This document shows positions 34,501 through 47,684 of a DNA stretch of 64,000 bases, in pieces (the first letter of the stretch is position 1; each line of letters opens with the position of its first letter). Origin of the DNA: Saposhnikovia divaricata (Eukaryota; Streptophyta; Magnoliopsida; Apiales; Apiaceae); the NCBI GenBank assembly GCA_036435485.1, contig CM071595.1:1612001-1676000 (forward strand), given 5' to 3'. The translations under genes were made by a program, and so were the position numbers. The notes beneath the pieces were generated by a model. That model was given only the letters and a program-made list of their open reading frames with translations. It made no database searches and was not told the DNA's origin.

Positions 34501-37320
34501 CGATTCAGGTCTGAATTGCGTCAAATAAAATTTCGTTGAATTCCAATAACCCATAGGAACAAAATATTTAAAAATATCCACAAAATGGTCTGACCCGATT
34601 TTTAACAATATCCCGTGTAATATCCCCTTTGAAAATTTTCGAAAACCGAGTTTCGATCATATCAGCTCCGATTCCGGTCTGAATTGCGTCAAATAAAATT
34701 TCGTTGAATTCCAATAACCCATAGGAACAAAATATTTAAAAATATCCACAAAATGGTCCGACTCGATTTTGAACAATATCCCGTGTAGTAACCCCTTTGA
34801 GGATTATCCAAAAACCGAGTTTTGACTATATAAGCTCCGATACAGGTCTGAATTGTGTCAAATAAAATTTCGTTGAATTCCAATAACCCATAGGAACAAA
34901 ATATTTAAAAATATCAACAAAATGGTCCGACCCGATTTTTAACAATATCCCGTGTACTAACCCCTTTGAGGATTATCCAAAAACCGAGTTTTGACTATAT
35001 CAGCTCCGATTCAGGTCTGAATTGCGTCAAATAAAATTTCGTTGAATTCCAATAACCCATAGGAACAAAATATGTAAAAATATCCTTAAAATGGTCCGAC
35101 TCGATTTTTAACAATATCCCGTGTACTAACCACTTTGAGGATTATCCGAAAACCGAGTTTCGTTCATATCAGCTCCGATTCAGGTCTGAATTGCGTCAAA
35201 TAAAATTTTGTTGAATTCCAATAACCCATAGGAACAAAATATTTAAAAATATCCATAAAATGGTCCGACCCGATTTTTAACAATATCCCGTGTACCCTTT
35301 GAGAATTTTCCGAAAACCGAGTTTCGATCATATCAGCTCCGATTCCGGTCTGAATTGCGTCAAATAAAATTTCGATTAATTCCAATAACCCATTGGAACA
35401 AAATATGTAAAAATATCCACAAATTGGTCCGACTCGATTTTTAACAATATCCCGTGTACTAACCCCTTTGAGGATTATCCAAAAACCGAGTTTTGACTAT
35501 ATAAGCTCCGATACAGGTCTGAATTGTGTCAAATAAAATTTCGTTGAATTCCAATAACCCATAGGAACAAAATATTTAAAAATATCAACAAAATGGTCCG
35601 ACCCGATTTTTAACAATATCCCGTGTACTAACCCCTTTGAGGATTATCCAAAAACCGAGTTTTGACTATATCAGCTCCGATTCAGGTCTGAATTGCGTCA
35701 AATAAAATTTCGTTGAATTCCAATAACCCATAGGAACAAAATATGTAAAAAATATCTTTAAAATGGTCCGACTCGATTTTTAACAATATCCCGTGTACTA
35801 ACCACTTTGAGGATTATCCGAAAACCGAGTTTCGTTCATATCAGCTCCGATTCAGGTCTGAATTGCGTCAAATAAAATTTCGTTGAATTCCAATAACCCA
35901 TAGGAACAAAATATTTAAAAATATCCACAAAATGGTCCGACCCGATTTTTAACAATATCCCGTGTACTAACCCCTTTGAGAATTTTCCGAAAACCGAGTT
36001 TCGATCATATCAGCTCCGATTCCGGTCCGAACTGCGTCAAATAAAATTTTGTTGAATTCCAATAACCCATAGGAACAAAATATGTAAAAATATCCACAAA
36101 ATGGTCCGACCCGATTTTTAACAATATCCCGTGTACTAACCCCTTTGAGGATTATCCAAAAACCGAGTTTTGACTATATCAGCTCCGATTCAGGTCTGAA
36201 TTGCGTCAAATAAAATTTCGTTGAATTCCAATAACCCATAGGAACAAAATATGTAAAAATATCCTTAAAATGGTCCGACTCGATTTTTAAACATATCCCG
36301 TGTACTAACCACTTTGAGGATTATCCGAAAACCGAGTTTCGTTCATATCAGCTCCGATTCAGGTCTGAATTGCGTCAAATAAAATTTCGTTGAATTCCAA
36401 TAACCCATAGGAACAAAATATTTAAAAATATCCACAAAATGGTCTGACCCGATTTTTAACAATATCCCGTGTAATAACCCCTTTGAAAATTTTCCGAAAA
36501 CCGAGTTTCGATCATATCAGCTCCGATTCCGGTCTGAATTGCGTCAAATAAAATTTCGTTGAATTCCAATAACCCATAGGAACAAAATATTTAAAAATAT
36601 CCACAAAATGGTCCGACTCGATTTTGAACAATATCCCGTGTAGTAACCCCTTTGAGGATTATCCAAAAACCGAGTTTTGACTATATAAGCTCCGATACAG
36701 GTCTGAATTGTGTCAAATAAAATTTCGTTGAATTCCAATAACCCATAGGAACAAAATATTTAAAAATATCAACAAAATGGTCTGACCCGATTTTTAACAA
36801 TATCCCGTGTACTAACCCCTTTGAGGATTATCCAAAAACCGAGTTTTGACTATATCAGCTCCGATTCAGGTCTGAATTGCGTCAAATAAAATTTCGTTGA
36901 ATTCCAATAACCCATAGGAACAAAATATGTAAAAATATCCTTAAAATGGCCCGACTCGATTTTTAACAATATCCCGTGTACTAACCACTTTGAGGATTAT
37001 CCGAAAACCGAGTTTCGTTCATATCAGCTCCGATTCAGGTCTGAATTGCGTCAAATAAAATTTTGTTGAATTCCAATAACCCATAGGAACAAAATATTTA
37101 AAAATATCCATAAAATGGTCCGACCCGATTTTTAACAATATCCCGTGTACCCTTTGAGAATTTTCCGAAAACCGAGTTTCGATCATATCAGCTCCGATTC
37201 CGGTCTGAATTGCGTCAAATAAAATTTCGATTAATTCCAATAACCCATTGGAACAAAATATGTAAAAATATCCACAAATTGGTCCGACTCGATTTTTAAC
37301 AATATCCCGTGTACTAACCC
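28554..37320. repeat. Superblock copy 2, shortened to 8,767 bp
   Basis: Relative to copy 1 it lacks one heptamer (1,178 bp), a further 1,689 bp (ten monomers minus one base) and one nonamer (1,521 bp). These sum to 4,388 bp, and 13,154 minus 4,388 is 8,766; one extra A near 35,750 gives 8,767. The middle junction can be placed at 31,402-31,417, where sequence switches from the counterpart of 19.43 kb to that of 21.13 kb at the same offset in the monomer. Private changes include GAGGATGATCC near 31,431 and CCGAGATTCG near 33,810. Confidence 0.82.
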
Positions 37321-40300
37321 CTTTGAGGATTATCCAAAAACCGAGTTTTGACTATATAAGCTCCGATACAGGTCTGAATTGTGTCAAATAAAATTTCGTT
37401 GAATTCCAATAACCCATAGGAACAAAATATTTAAAAATATCAACAAAATGGCCCGACCCGATTTTTAACAATATCCCGTGTACTAACCCCTTTGAGGATT
37501 ATCCAAAAACCGAGTTTTGACTATATCAGCTCCGATTCAGGTCTGAATTGCGTCAAATAAAATTTCGTTGAATTCCAATAACCCATAGGAACAAAATATG
37601 TAAAAATATCCTTAAAATGGTCCGACTCGATTTTTAAACATATCCCGTGTACTAACCACTTTGAGGATTATCCGAAAACCGAGTTTCGTTCATATCAGCT
37701 CCGATTCAGGTCTGAATTGCGTCAAATAAAATTTCGTTGAATTCCAATAACCCATAGGAACAAAATATGTAAAAATATCCTTAAAATGGTCCGACTCGAT
37801 TTTTAAACATATCCCGTGTACTAACCACTTTGAGGATTATCCGAAAACCGAGTTTCGTTCATATCAGCTCCGATTCAGGTCTGAATTGCGTCAAATAAAA
37901 TTTCGTTGAATTCCAATAACCCATAGGAACAAAATATTTAAAAATATCCACAAAATGGTCTGACCCGATTTTTAACAATATCCCGTGTAATAACCCCTTT
38001 GAAAATTTTCCGAAAACCGAGTTTCGATCATATCAGCTCCAATTCCGGTCTGAATTGCGTCAAATAAAATTTCGTTGAATTCCAATAACCCATAGGAACA
38101 AAATATTTAAAAATATCCACAAAATGGTCGGACTCGATTTTGAACAATATCCCGTGTAGTAACCCCTTTGAGGATTATCCAAAAACCGAGTTTTGACTAT
38201 ATAAGCTCCGATACAGGTCTGAATTGTGTCAAATAAAATTTCGTTGAATTCCAATAACCCATAGGAACAAAATATTTAAAAATATCAACAAAATGGTCCG
38301 ACCCGATTTTTAACAATATCCCGTGTACTAACCCCTTTGAGGATTATCCAAAAACCGAGTTTTGACTATATCAGCTCCGATTCAGGTCTGAATTGCGTCA
38401 AATAAAATTTCGTTGAATTCCAATAACCCATAGGAACAAAATATGTAAAAATATCCTTAAAATGGCCCGACTCGATTTTTAACAATATCCCGTGTACTAA
38501 CCACTTTGAGGATTATCCGAAAACCGAGTTTCGTTCATATCAGCTCCGATTCAGGTCTTAATTGCGTCAAATAAAATTTTGTTGAATTCCAATAACCCAT
38601 AGGAACAAAATATTTAAAAATATCCATAAAATGGTCCGACCCGATTTTTAACAATATCCCGTGTACCCTTTGAGAATTTTCCGAAAACCGAGTTTCGATC
38701 ATATCAGCTCCGATTCCGGTCTGAATTGCGTCAAATAAAATTTCGATTAATTCCAATAACCCATTGGAACAAAATATGTAAAAATATCCACAAATTGGTC
38801 CGACTCGATTTTTAACAATATCCCGTGTACTAACCCCTTTGAGGATTATCCAAAAACCGAGTTTTGACTATATAAGCTCCGATACAGGTCTGAATTGTGT
38901 CAAATAAAATTTCGTTGAATTCCAATAACCCATAGGAACAAAATATTTAAAAATATCAACAAAATGGCCCGACCCGATTTTTAACAATATCCCGTGTACT
39001 AACCCCTTTGAGGATTATCCAAAAACCGAGTTTTGACTATATCAGCTCCGATTCAGGTCTGAATTGCGTCAAATAAAATTTCGTTGAATTCCAATAACCC
39101 ATAGGAACAAAATATGTAAAAATATCCTTAAAATGGTCCGACTCGATTTTTAAACATATCCCGTGTACTAACCACTTTGAGGATTATCCGAAAACCGAGT
39201 TTCGTTCATATCAGCTCCGATTCAGGTCTGAATTGCGTCAAATAAAATTTCGTTGAATTCCAATAACCCATAGGAACAAAATATGTAAAAATATCCTTAA
39301 AATGGTCCGACTCGATTTTTAAACATATCCCGTGTACTAACCACTTTGAGGATTATCCGAAAACCGAGTTTCGTTCATATCAGCTCCGATTCAGGTCTGA
39401 ATTGCGTCAAATAAAATTTCGTTGAATTCCAATAACCCATAGGAACAAAATATTTAAAAATATCCACAAAATGGTCTGACCCGATTTTTAACAATATCCC
39501 GTGTAATAACCCCTTTGAAAATTTTCCGAAAACCGAGTTTCGATCATATCAGCTCCAATTCCGGTCTGAATTGCGTCAAATAAAATTTCGTTGAATTCCA
39601 ATAACCCATAGGAACAAAATATTTAAAAATATCCACAAAATGGTCGGACTCGATTTTGAACAATATCCCGTGTAGTAACCCCTTTGAGGATTATCCAAAA
39701 ACCGAGTTTTGACTATATAAGCTCCGATACAGGTCTGAATTGTGTCAAATAAAATTTCGTTGAATTCCAATAACCCATAGGAACAAAATATTTAAAAATA
39801 TCAACAAAATGGTCCGACCCGATTTTTAACAATATCCCGTGTACTAACCCCTTTGAGGATTATCCAAAAACCGAGTTTTGACTATATCAGCTCCGATTCA
39901 GGTCTGAATTGCGTCAAATAAAATTTCGTTGAATTCCAATAACCCATAGGAACAAAATATGTAAAAATATCCTTAAAATGGCCCGACTCGATTTTTAACA
40001 ATATCCCGTGTACTAACCACTTTGAGGATTATCCGAAAACCGAGTTTCGTTCATATCAGCTCCGATTCAGGTCTGAATTGCGTCAAATAAAATTTTGTTG
40101 AATTCCAATAACCCATAGGAACAAAATATTTAAAAATATCCATAAAATGGTCCGACCCGATTTTTAACAATATCCCGTGTACCCTTTGAGAATTTTCCGA
40201 AAACCGAGTTTCGATCATATCAGCTCCGATTCCGGTCTGAATTGCGTCAAATAAAATTTCGATTAATTCCAATAACCCATTGGAACAAAATATGTAAAAA

Positions 40301-40840
40301 TATCCACAAATTGGTCCGACTCGATTTTTAACAATATCCCGTGTACTAACCCCTTTGAGGATTATCCAAAAACCGAGTTTTGACTATATAAGCTCCGATA
40401 CAGGTCTGAATTGTGTCAAATAAAATTTCGTTGAATTCCAATAACCCATAGGAACAAAATATTTAAAAATATCAACAAAATGGTCCGACCCGATTTTTAA
40501 CAATATCCCGTGTACTAACCCCTTTGAGGATTATCCAAAAACCGAGTTTTGACTATATCAGCTCCGATTCAGGTCTGAATTGCGTCAAATAAAATTTCGT
40601 TGAATTCCAATAACCCATAGGAACAAAATATGTAAAAATATCTTTAAAATGGTCCGACTCGATTTTTAACAATATCCCGTGTACTAACCACTTTGAGGAT
40701 TATCCGAAAACCGAGTTTCGTTCATATCAGCTCCGATTCAGGTCTGAATTGCGTCAAATAAAATTTCGTTGAATTCCAATAACCCATAGGAACAAAATAT
40801 TTAAAAATATCCACAAAATGGTCCGACCCAATTTTTAACA
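36293..40840. repeat. Three tandem 1,516-bp nonamers
   Basis: Copies begin at 36,293, 37,809 and 39,325 (9 x 169 minus the 5-bp deletion). Copies 1 and 2 end in an A/D hybrid (37,640 and 39,156). The third follows the others only to about 40.6 kb and then ends in an ordinary D and A. Shared markers are TGGCCCGACTCG (36,949; 38,465; 39,981) and ATTTTGAACAATATC. Copies 2 and 3 share GCTCCAATTCCGG and TGGTCGGACTCG; copies 1 and 2 share TGGCCCGACCCG. Confidence 0.88.
37640..37808. repeat. A/D hybrid monomer
   Basis: A type A head (CCACTTTGAGG, TTTCGTTC) is joined to a type D tail (ATATGTAAAAATATCCTT, GACTCG, TTTTTAAAC) and another A follows, so B, C and D are skipped and the cycle gains one monomer. 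The switch lies between offset 51 and 128. Matching hybrids start at 39,156 and 43,033. Independent-looking ones with CACCTCC start at 47,252; 57,217; 58,907; 60,766 and 62,794. Confidence 0.85.
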
Positions 40841-43800
40841 ATATCCCGTGTACTAACCCCTTTGAGAATTTTCCGAAAACCGAGTTTCGATCATATCAGC
40901 TCCGATTCCGGTCCGAACTGCGTCAAATAAAATTTTGTTGAATTCCAATAACCCATAGGAACAAAATATGTAAAAATATCCACAAAATGGTCCGACTCGA
41001 TTTTTAACAATATCCCGTGTACTAACCCCTTTGAGGATTATCCAAAAACCGAGTTTTGACTATATCAGCTCCGATTCAGGTCTGAATTGCGTCAAATAAA
41101 ATTTCGTTAAATTCCAATAACCCATAGGAACAAAATATGTAAAAATATCCTTAAAATGGTCCGACTCGATTTTTAACAATATCCCGTGTACTAACCACTT
41201 TGAGGATTATCCGAAAACCGAGTTTCGTTCATATCAGCTCCGATTCAGGTCTGAATTGCGTCAAATAAAATTTCGTTGAATTCCAATAACCCATAGGAAC
41301 AAAATATTTAAAAATATCCACAAAATGGTCCGACCCAATTTTTAACAATATCCCGTGTACTAACCCCTTTGAGAATTTTCCGAAAACCGAGTTTCGATCA
41401 TATCAGCTCCGATTCCGGTCCGAACTGCGTCAAATAAAATTTTGTTGAATTCCAATAACCCATAGGAACAAAATATGTAAAAATATCCACAAAATGGTCC
41501 GACTCGATTTTTAACAATATCCCGTGTACTAACCCCTTTGAGGATTATCCAAAAACCGAGTTTTGACTATATCAGCTCCGATTCAGGTCTGAATTGCGTC
41601 AAATAAAATTTCGTTGAATTCCAATAACCCATAGGAACAAAATATGTAAAAATATCCTTAAAATGGTCCGACTCGATTTTTAAACATATCCCGTGTACTA
41701 ACCACTTTGAGGATTATCCGAAAACCGAGTTTCGTTCATATCAGCTCCGATTCAGGTCTGAATTGCGTCAAATAAAATTTCGTTGAATTCCAATAACCCA
41801 TAGGAACAAAATATTTAAAAATATCCACAAAATGGTCTGACCCGATTTTTAACAATATCCCGTGTAATAACCCCTTTGAAAATTTTCCGAAAACCGAGTT
41901 TCGATCATATCAGCTCCGATTCCGGTCTGAATTGCGTCAAATAAAATTTCGTTGAATTCCAATAACCCATAGGAACAAAATATTTAAAAATATCCACAAA
42001 ATGGTCCGACTCGATTTTGAACAATATCCCGTGTAGTAACCCCTTTGAGGATTATCCAAAAACCGAGTTTTGACTATATAAGCTCCGATACAGGTCTGAA
42101 TTGTGTCAAATAAAATTTCGTTGAATTCCAATAACCCATAGGAACAAAATATTTAAAAATATCAACAAAATGGTCCGACCCGATTTTTAACAATATCCCG
42201 TGTACTAACCCCTTTGAGGATTATCCAAAAACCGAGTTTTGACTATATCAGCTCCGATTCAGGTCTGAATTGCGTCAAATAAAATTTCGTTGAATTCCAA
42301 TAACCCATAGGAACAAAATATGTAAAAATATCCTTAAAATGGCCCGACTCGATTTTTAACAATATCCCGTGTACTAACCACTTTGAGGATTATCCGAAAA
42401 CCGAGTTTCGTTCATATCAGCTCCGATTCAGGTCTGAATTGCGTCAAATAAAATTTTGTTGAATTCCAATAACCCATAGGAACAAAATATTTAAAAATAT
42501 CCATAAAATGGTCCGACCCGATTTTTAACAATATCCCGTGTACCCTTTGAGAATTTTCCGAAAACCGAGTTTCGATCATATCAGCTCCGATTCCGGTCTG
42601 AATTGCGTCAAATAAAATTTCGATTAATTCCAATAACCCATTGGAACAAAATATGTAAAAATATCCACAAATTGGTCCGACTCGATTTTTAACAATATCC
42701 CGTGTACTAACCCCTTTGAGGATTATCCAAAAACCGAGTTTTGACTATATAAGCTCCGATACAGGTCTGAATTGTGTCAAATAAAATTTCGTTGAATTCC
42801 AATAACCCATAGGAACAAAATATTTAAAAATATCAACAAAATGGTCCGACCCGATTTTTAACAATATCCCGTGTACTAACCCCTTTGAGGATTATCCAAA
42901 AACCGAGTTTTGACTATATCAGCTCCGATTCAGGTCTGAATTGCGTCAAATAAAATTTCGTTGAATTCCAATAACCCATAGGAACAAAATATGTAAAAAT
43001 ATCCTTAAAATGGTCCGACTCGATTTTTAAACATATCCCGTGTACTAACCACTTTGAGGATTATCCGAAAACCGAGTTTCGTTCATATCAGCTCCGATTC
43101 AGGTCTGAATTGCGTCAAATAAAATTTCGTTGAATTCCAATAACCCATAGGAACAAAATATGTAAAAATATCCTTAAAATGGTCCGACTCGATTTTTAAA
43201 CATATCCCGTGTACTAACCACTTTGAGGATTATCCGAAAACCGAGTTTCGTTCATATCAGCTCCGATTCAGGTCTGAATTGCGTCAAATAAAATTTCGTT
43301 GAATTCCAATAACCCATAGGAACAAAATATTTAAAAATATCCACAAAATGGTCTGACCCGATTTTTAACAATATCCCGTGTAATAACCCCTTTGAAAATT
43401 TTCCGAAAACCGAGTTTCGATCATATCAGCTCCAATTCCGGTCTGAATTGCGTCAAATAAAATTTCGTTGAATTCCAATAACCCATAGGAACAAAATATT
43501 TAAAAATATCCACAAAATGGTCGGACTCGATTTTGAACAATATCCCGTGTAGTAACCCCTTTGAGGATTATCCAAAAACCGAGTTTTGACTATATAAGCT
43601 CCGATACAGGTCTGAATTGTGTCAAATAAAATTTCGTTGAATTCCAATAACCCATAGGAACAAAATATTTAAAAATATCAACAAAATGGTCCGACCCGAT
43701 TTTTAACAATATCCCGTGTACTAACCCCTTTGAGGATTATCCAAAAACCGAGTTTTGACTATATCAGCTCCGATTCAGGTCTGAATTACGTCAAATAAAA

Positions 43801-45393
43801 TTTCGTTGAATTCCAATAACCCATAGGAACAAAATATGTAAAAATATCCTTAAAATGGCCCGACTCGATTTTTAACAATATCCCGTGTACTAACCACTTT
43901 GAGGATTATCCGAAAACCGAGTTTCGTTCATATCAGCTCCGATTCAGGTCTGAATTGCGTCAAATAAAATTTTGTTGAATTCCAATAACCCATAGGAACA
44001 AAATATTTAAAAATATCCATAAAATGGTCCGACCCGATTTTTAACAATATCCCGTGTACCCTTTGAGAATTTTCCGAAAACCGAGTTTCGATCATATCAG
44101 CTCCGATTCCGGTCTGAATTGCGTCAAATAAAATTTCGATTAATTCCAATAACCCATTGGAACAAAATATGTAAAAATATCCACAAATTGGTCCGACTCG
44201 ATTTTTAACAATATCCCGTGTACTAACCCCTTTGAGGATTATCCAAAAACCGAGTTTTGACTATATAAGCTCCGATACAGGTCTGAATTGTGTCAAATAA
44301 AATTTCGTTGAATTCCAATAACCCATAGGAACAAAATATTTAAAAATATCAACAAAATGGTCCGACCCGATTTTTAACAATATCCCGTGTACTAACCCCT
44401 TTGAGGATTATCCAAAAACCGAGTTTTGACTATATCAGCTCCGATTCAGGTCTGAATTGCGTCAAATAAAATTTCGTTGAATTCCAATAACCCATAGGAA
44501 CAAAATATGTAAAAATATCTTTAAAATGGTCCGACTCGATTTTTAACAATATCCCGTGTACTAACCACTTTGAGGATTATCCGAAAACCGAGTTTCGTTC
44601 ATATCAGCTCCGATTCAGGTCTGAATTGCGTCAAATAAAATTTCGTTGAATTCCAATAACCCATAGGAACAAAATATTTAAAAATATCCACAAAATGGTC
44701 CGACCCAATTTTTAACAATATCCCGTGTACTAACCCCTTTGAGAATTTTCCGAAAACCGAGTTTCGATCATATCAGCTCCGATTCCGGTCCGAACTGCGT
44801 CAAATAAAATTTTGTTGAATTCCAATAACCCATAGGAACAAAATATGTAAAAATATCCACAAAATGGTCCGACTCGATTTTTAACAATATCCCGTGTACT
44901 AACCCCTTTGAGGATTATCCCAAAACCGAGTTTTGACTATATCAGCTCCGATTCAGGTCTGAATTGCGTCAAATAAAATTTCGTTAAATTCCAATAACCC
45001 ATAGGAACAAAATATGTAAAAATATCCTTAAAATGGTCCGACTCGATTTTTAACAATATCCCGTGTACTAACCACTTTGAGGATTATCCGAAAACCGAGT
45101 TTCGTTCATATCAGCTCCGATTCAGGTCTGAATTGCGTCAAATAAAATTTCGTTGAATTCCAATAACCCATAGGAACAAAATATTTAAAAATATCCACAA
45201 AATGGTCCGACCCAATTTTTAACAATATCCCGTGTACTAACCCCTTTGAGAATTTTCCGAAAACCGAGTTTCGATCATATCAGCTCCGATTCCGGTCCGA
45301 ACTGCGTCAAATAAAATTTTGTTGAATTCCAATAACCCATAGGAACAAAATATGTAAAAATATCCACAAAATGGTCCGACTCGATTTTTAACA
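37809..45393. repeat. Duplicated 3,877-bp unit of 23 monomers
   Basis: Copy 1 is 37,809-41,685 and copy 2 starts at 41,686 and can be followed to about 45,435. Each contains two nonamers (two 5-bp deletions, so 23 x 169 minus 10) followed by five monomers. The ATCTTTAAAATGG tail recurs at 40,641 and 44,518. The first nonamer of copy 2 has GCTCCGATTCC and TGGTCCGACTCG where copy 1 has GCTCCAATTCC and TGGTCGGACTCG, so it resembles the nonamer at 36,293 instead. Copy 2 diverges where a C monomer (45,394) replaces D. Confidence 0.83.
40672..41685. repeat. A-B-D trimers (507 bp) lacking type C
   Basis: Monomers at 40,672 A, 40,841 B, 41,010 D, 41,179 A, 41,348 B and 41,517 D repeat a 507-bp three-monomer unit twice. 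Type C is missing because a B monomer with GGTCCGAACTG is followed directly by TTTTGACTATATCAGC. The first D reads CGTTAAATTCC and the second CGTTGAATTCC. The same arrangement returns at 44,549-45,393 with a private change (TTATCCCAAAACC) near 44,918. Confidence 0.82.
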
Positions 45394-46009
45394 ATATCCC
45401 GTGTACTAACCCCTTTGAGGATTATCCAAAAACCGAGTTTTGACTATATAAGCTCCGATACAGGTCTGAATTGTGTCAAATAAAATTTCGTTGAATTCCA
45501 ATAACCCATAGGAACAAAATATTTAAAATATCAACAAAATGGTCCGACCCGATTTTTAACAATATCCCGTGTACTAACCCCTTTGAGGATTATCCAAAAA
45601 CCGAGTTTTGCCTATATCAGCTCCGATTCAGGTCTGAATTGCGTCAAATAAAATTTCGTTGAATTTCAATAACCCATAGGAACAAAATATGTAAAAATAT
45701 CCTTAAAATGGTCCGACTCGATTTTTAACAATATCACGTGTACTAACCACTTTGAGGATTATCCGAAAACCGAGTTTCGTTCATATCAGCTCCGATTCAG
45801 GTCTGAATTGCGTCAAATAAAATTTCGTTGAATTCCAATAACCCATAGGAACAAAATATTTAAAAATATCCACAAAATGGTCCGACCCGATTTTTAACAA
45901 TATCCCGTGTACTAACCCCTTTGAGAATTTTCCGAAAACCGAGTTTCGATCATATCAGCTCCGATTCCGGTCCGAACTGCGTCAAATAAAATTTTGTTGA
46001 ATTCCAATA
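45394..46009. repeat. Transitional C-D-A-B monomers
   Basis: Four ordinary monomers connect domains 2 and 3. Private changes are an A loss in ATTTAAAATATC near 45,524, TTTTGCCTATATC near 45,610, GAATTTCAATAAC near 45,663 and ATATCACGTG near 45,735. I see nothing but satellite here. Confidence 0.7.
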
Positions 46010-46068
46010 ACCCATAGGAACAAAATATGTAAAAATATCCACACAATGGTCCGACTCGATTTTTAACA

Positions 46069-46237
46069 ATATCCCGTGTACTAACCCCTTTGAGGATTAT
46101 CCAAAAACCGAGTTTTGACTATATAAGCTCCGATACAGGTCTGAATTGCGTAAAATAAAATTTCGTTGAATTCCAATAACCCATAGGAACAAAATATTTA
46201 AAAATATCCACAAAATGGTCCGACCCGATTTTTAACT
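46069..46237. repeat. C/A hybrid monomer
   Basis: A type C head (TTTTGACTATATAAGC, GATACAGG) is joined to GCGTAAAATAAAA and a type A tail (ATATTTAAAAATATCCAC, ACCCG), with type B next. The switch lies between offset about 68 and 81, and the GTAAAATAA change sits close to it. The same hybrid starts at 57,724 and 61,611. Confidence 0.8.
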
Positions 46238-46575
46238 ATATCCCGTGTACTAACCCCTTTGAGAATTTTCCGAAAACCGAGTTTCGATCATATCAGCTCC
46301 GATTCCGGTCCGAACTGCGTCAAATAAAATTTTGTCGAATTCCAATAACCCATAGGAACAAAATATGTAAAAATATCCACAAAATGGTCCGACTCGATTT
46401 TTAACAATATCCCGTGTACTAACCCCTTTGAGAATTATCCAAAAACCGAGTTTTGACTGTATAAACTCCGATACAGGTCTGAATTGTGTCAAATAAAATT
46501 TCGTTGAATTCCAATAACCCATAGGAACAAAATATTTAAAAATATCAACAAAATGGTCCGACCCGATTTTTAACA

Positions 46576-46744
46576 ATATCCCGTGTACTAACCCCTTTGA
46601 GGATTATCCAAAAACCGAGTTTTGACTATATCAGCTCCGATTCAGGTCTGAATTGCGTCAAATAAAATTTCGTTGAATTCCAATAACCCATAGGAACAAA
46701 ATATTTAAAAATATCCACAAAATGGTCCGACCCGATTTTTAACA
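46576..46744. repeat. D/A hybrid monomer
   Basis: A type D head (TTTTGACTATATCAGC, GATTCAGG) carries a type A tail (ATATTTAAAAATATCCAC, ACCCG) and is followed by a B monomer with TTGAAAATTTTCC and AAACCTAG. The switch lies between offset 50 and 128. The arrangement recurs near 58,231 and 62,118. Confidence 0.75.
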
Positions 46745-47684
46745 ATATCCCGTGTACTAACCCCTTTGAAAATTTTCCGAAAACCTAGTTTCGATCATAT
46801 CAGCTCCGATTCCGGTCTGAATTGCGTCAAATAAAATTTCGTTGAATTCCAATAACCCATAGGAACAAAATATTTAGAAATATCCACAAAATGGTCCGAC
46901 TCGATTTTTAACAATATCCCGTGTACTAACCCCTTTGAGGATTATCCAAAAACCGAGTTTTGACTATATAAGCTCCGATACAGGTCTGAATTGTGTCAAA
47001 TAAAATTTCGTTAAATTCCGATAACCCATAGGAACAAAATATTTAAAAATATCAACAAAATGGTCCGACCCGATTTTTAACAATATCCCGTGTACTAACC
47101 CCTTTGAGGATTATCCAAAAACCGAATTTTGACTATATCAGCTCCGATTCAGGTCTGAATTGCGTTAAATAAAATTTCGTTGAATTCCAATAACCCATAG
47201 GAACAAAATATGTAAAAATATCCTTAAAATGGTCCGACTCGATTTTTAACAATATCCCGTGTACTAACCACTTTGAGGATTATCCGAAAACCGAGTTTCG
47301 TTCATATCACCTCCGATTCAGGTCTGAATTGCGTCAAATAAAATTTCGTTGAATTCCAATAACCCATAGGAACAAAATATGTAAAAATATCGTTAAAATG
47401 GTCCGACTCGATTTTTAACAATATCCCGTGTACTAACCACTTTGAGGATTATCCAAAAACCGAGTTTCGTTCATATCAGCTCCGATTCAGGTCTGAATTG
47501 CGTCAAATAAAATTTCGTTGAATTCCAAAAACCCATAGGAACAAAATATTTAAAAATATCCATAAAATGGACCGACCCGATTTTTAACAATATCCCGTGT
47601 ACTAACCCCTTTGAGAATTTTCCGAAAACCGAGTTTCGATCATATCAGCTCCGATTCCGGTCTGAATTGCGTCAAATAAAATTT

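Larger units (their letters stand above)
15550..45393. repeat. Domain 2: array with the 5-bp-deletion B variant
   Basis: All 13 copies of a 164-bp type B variant lie here, the first in the monomer at 15,888 and the last near 44,059. Local HORs are heptamers (1,178 bp), 11-mers (1,858 and 1,854 bp), nonamers (1,521 and 1,516 bp), an octamer (1,346 bp) and a 14-mer (2,361 bp). Other domain markers are A/B and A/D hybrids, TTTTTAAACATATCCC before A, CGATTAATTCC with CCCATTGG and CACAAATTGG, ATTTTGAACAATATC before C, and ATCTTTAAAATGG in some D tails. Confidence 0.85.

Noticed and set aside
46250..46576. Longest open frame (108 codons, minus strand) as a possible real small gene.
   Set aside because: It spans about two ordinary monomers and stays open because of local substitutions near 46.33-46.46 kb. 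The related copies at 57.9-58.2 and 61.8-62.1 kb do not keep a frame of this length, so it is not conserved.
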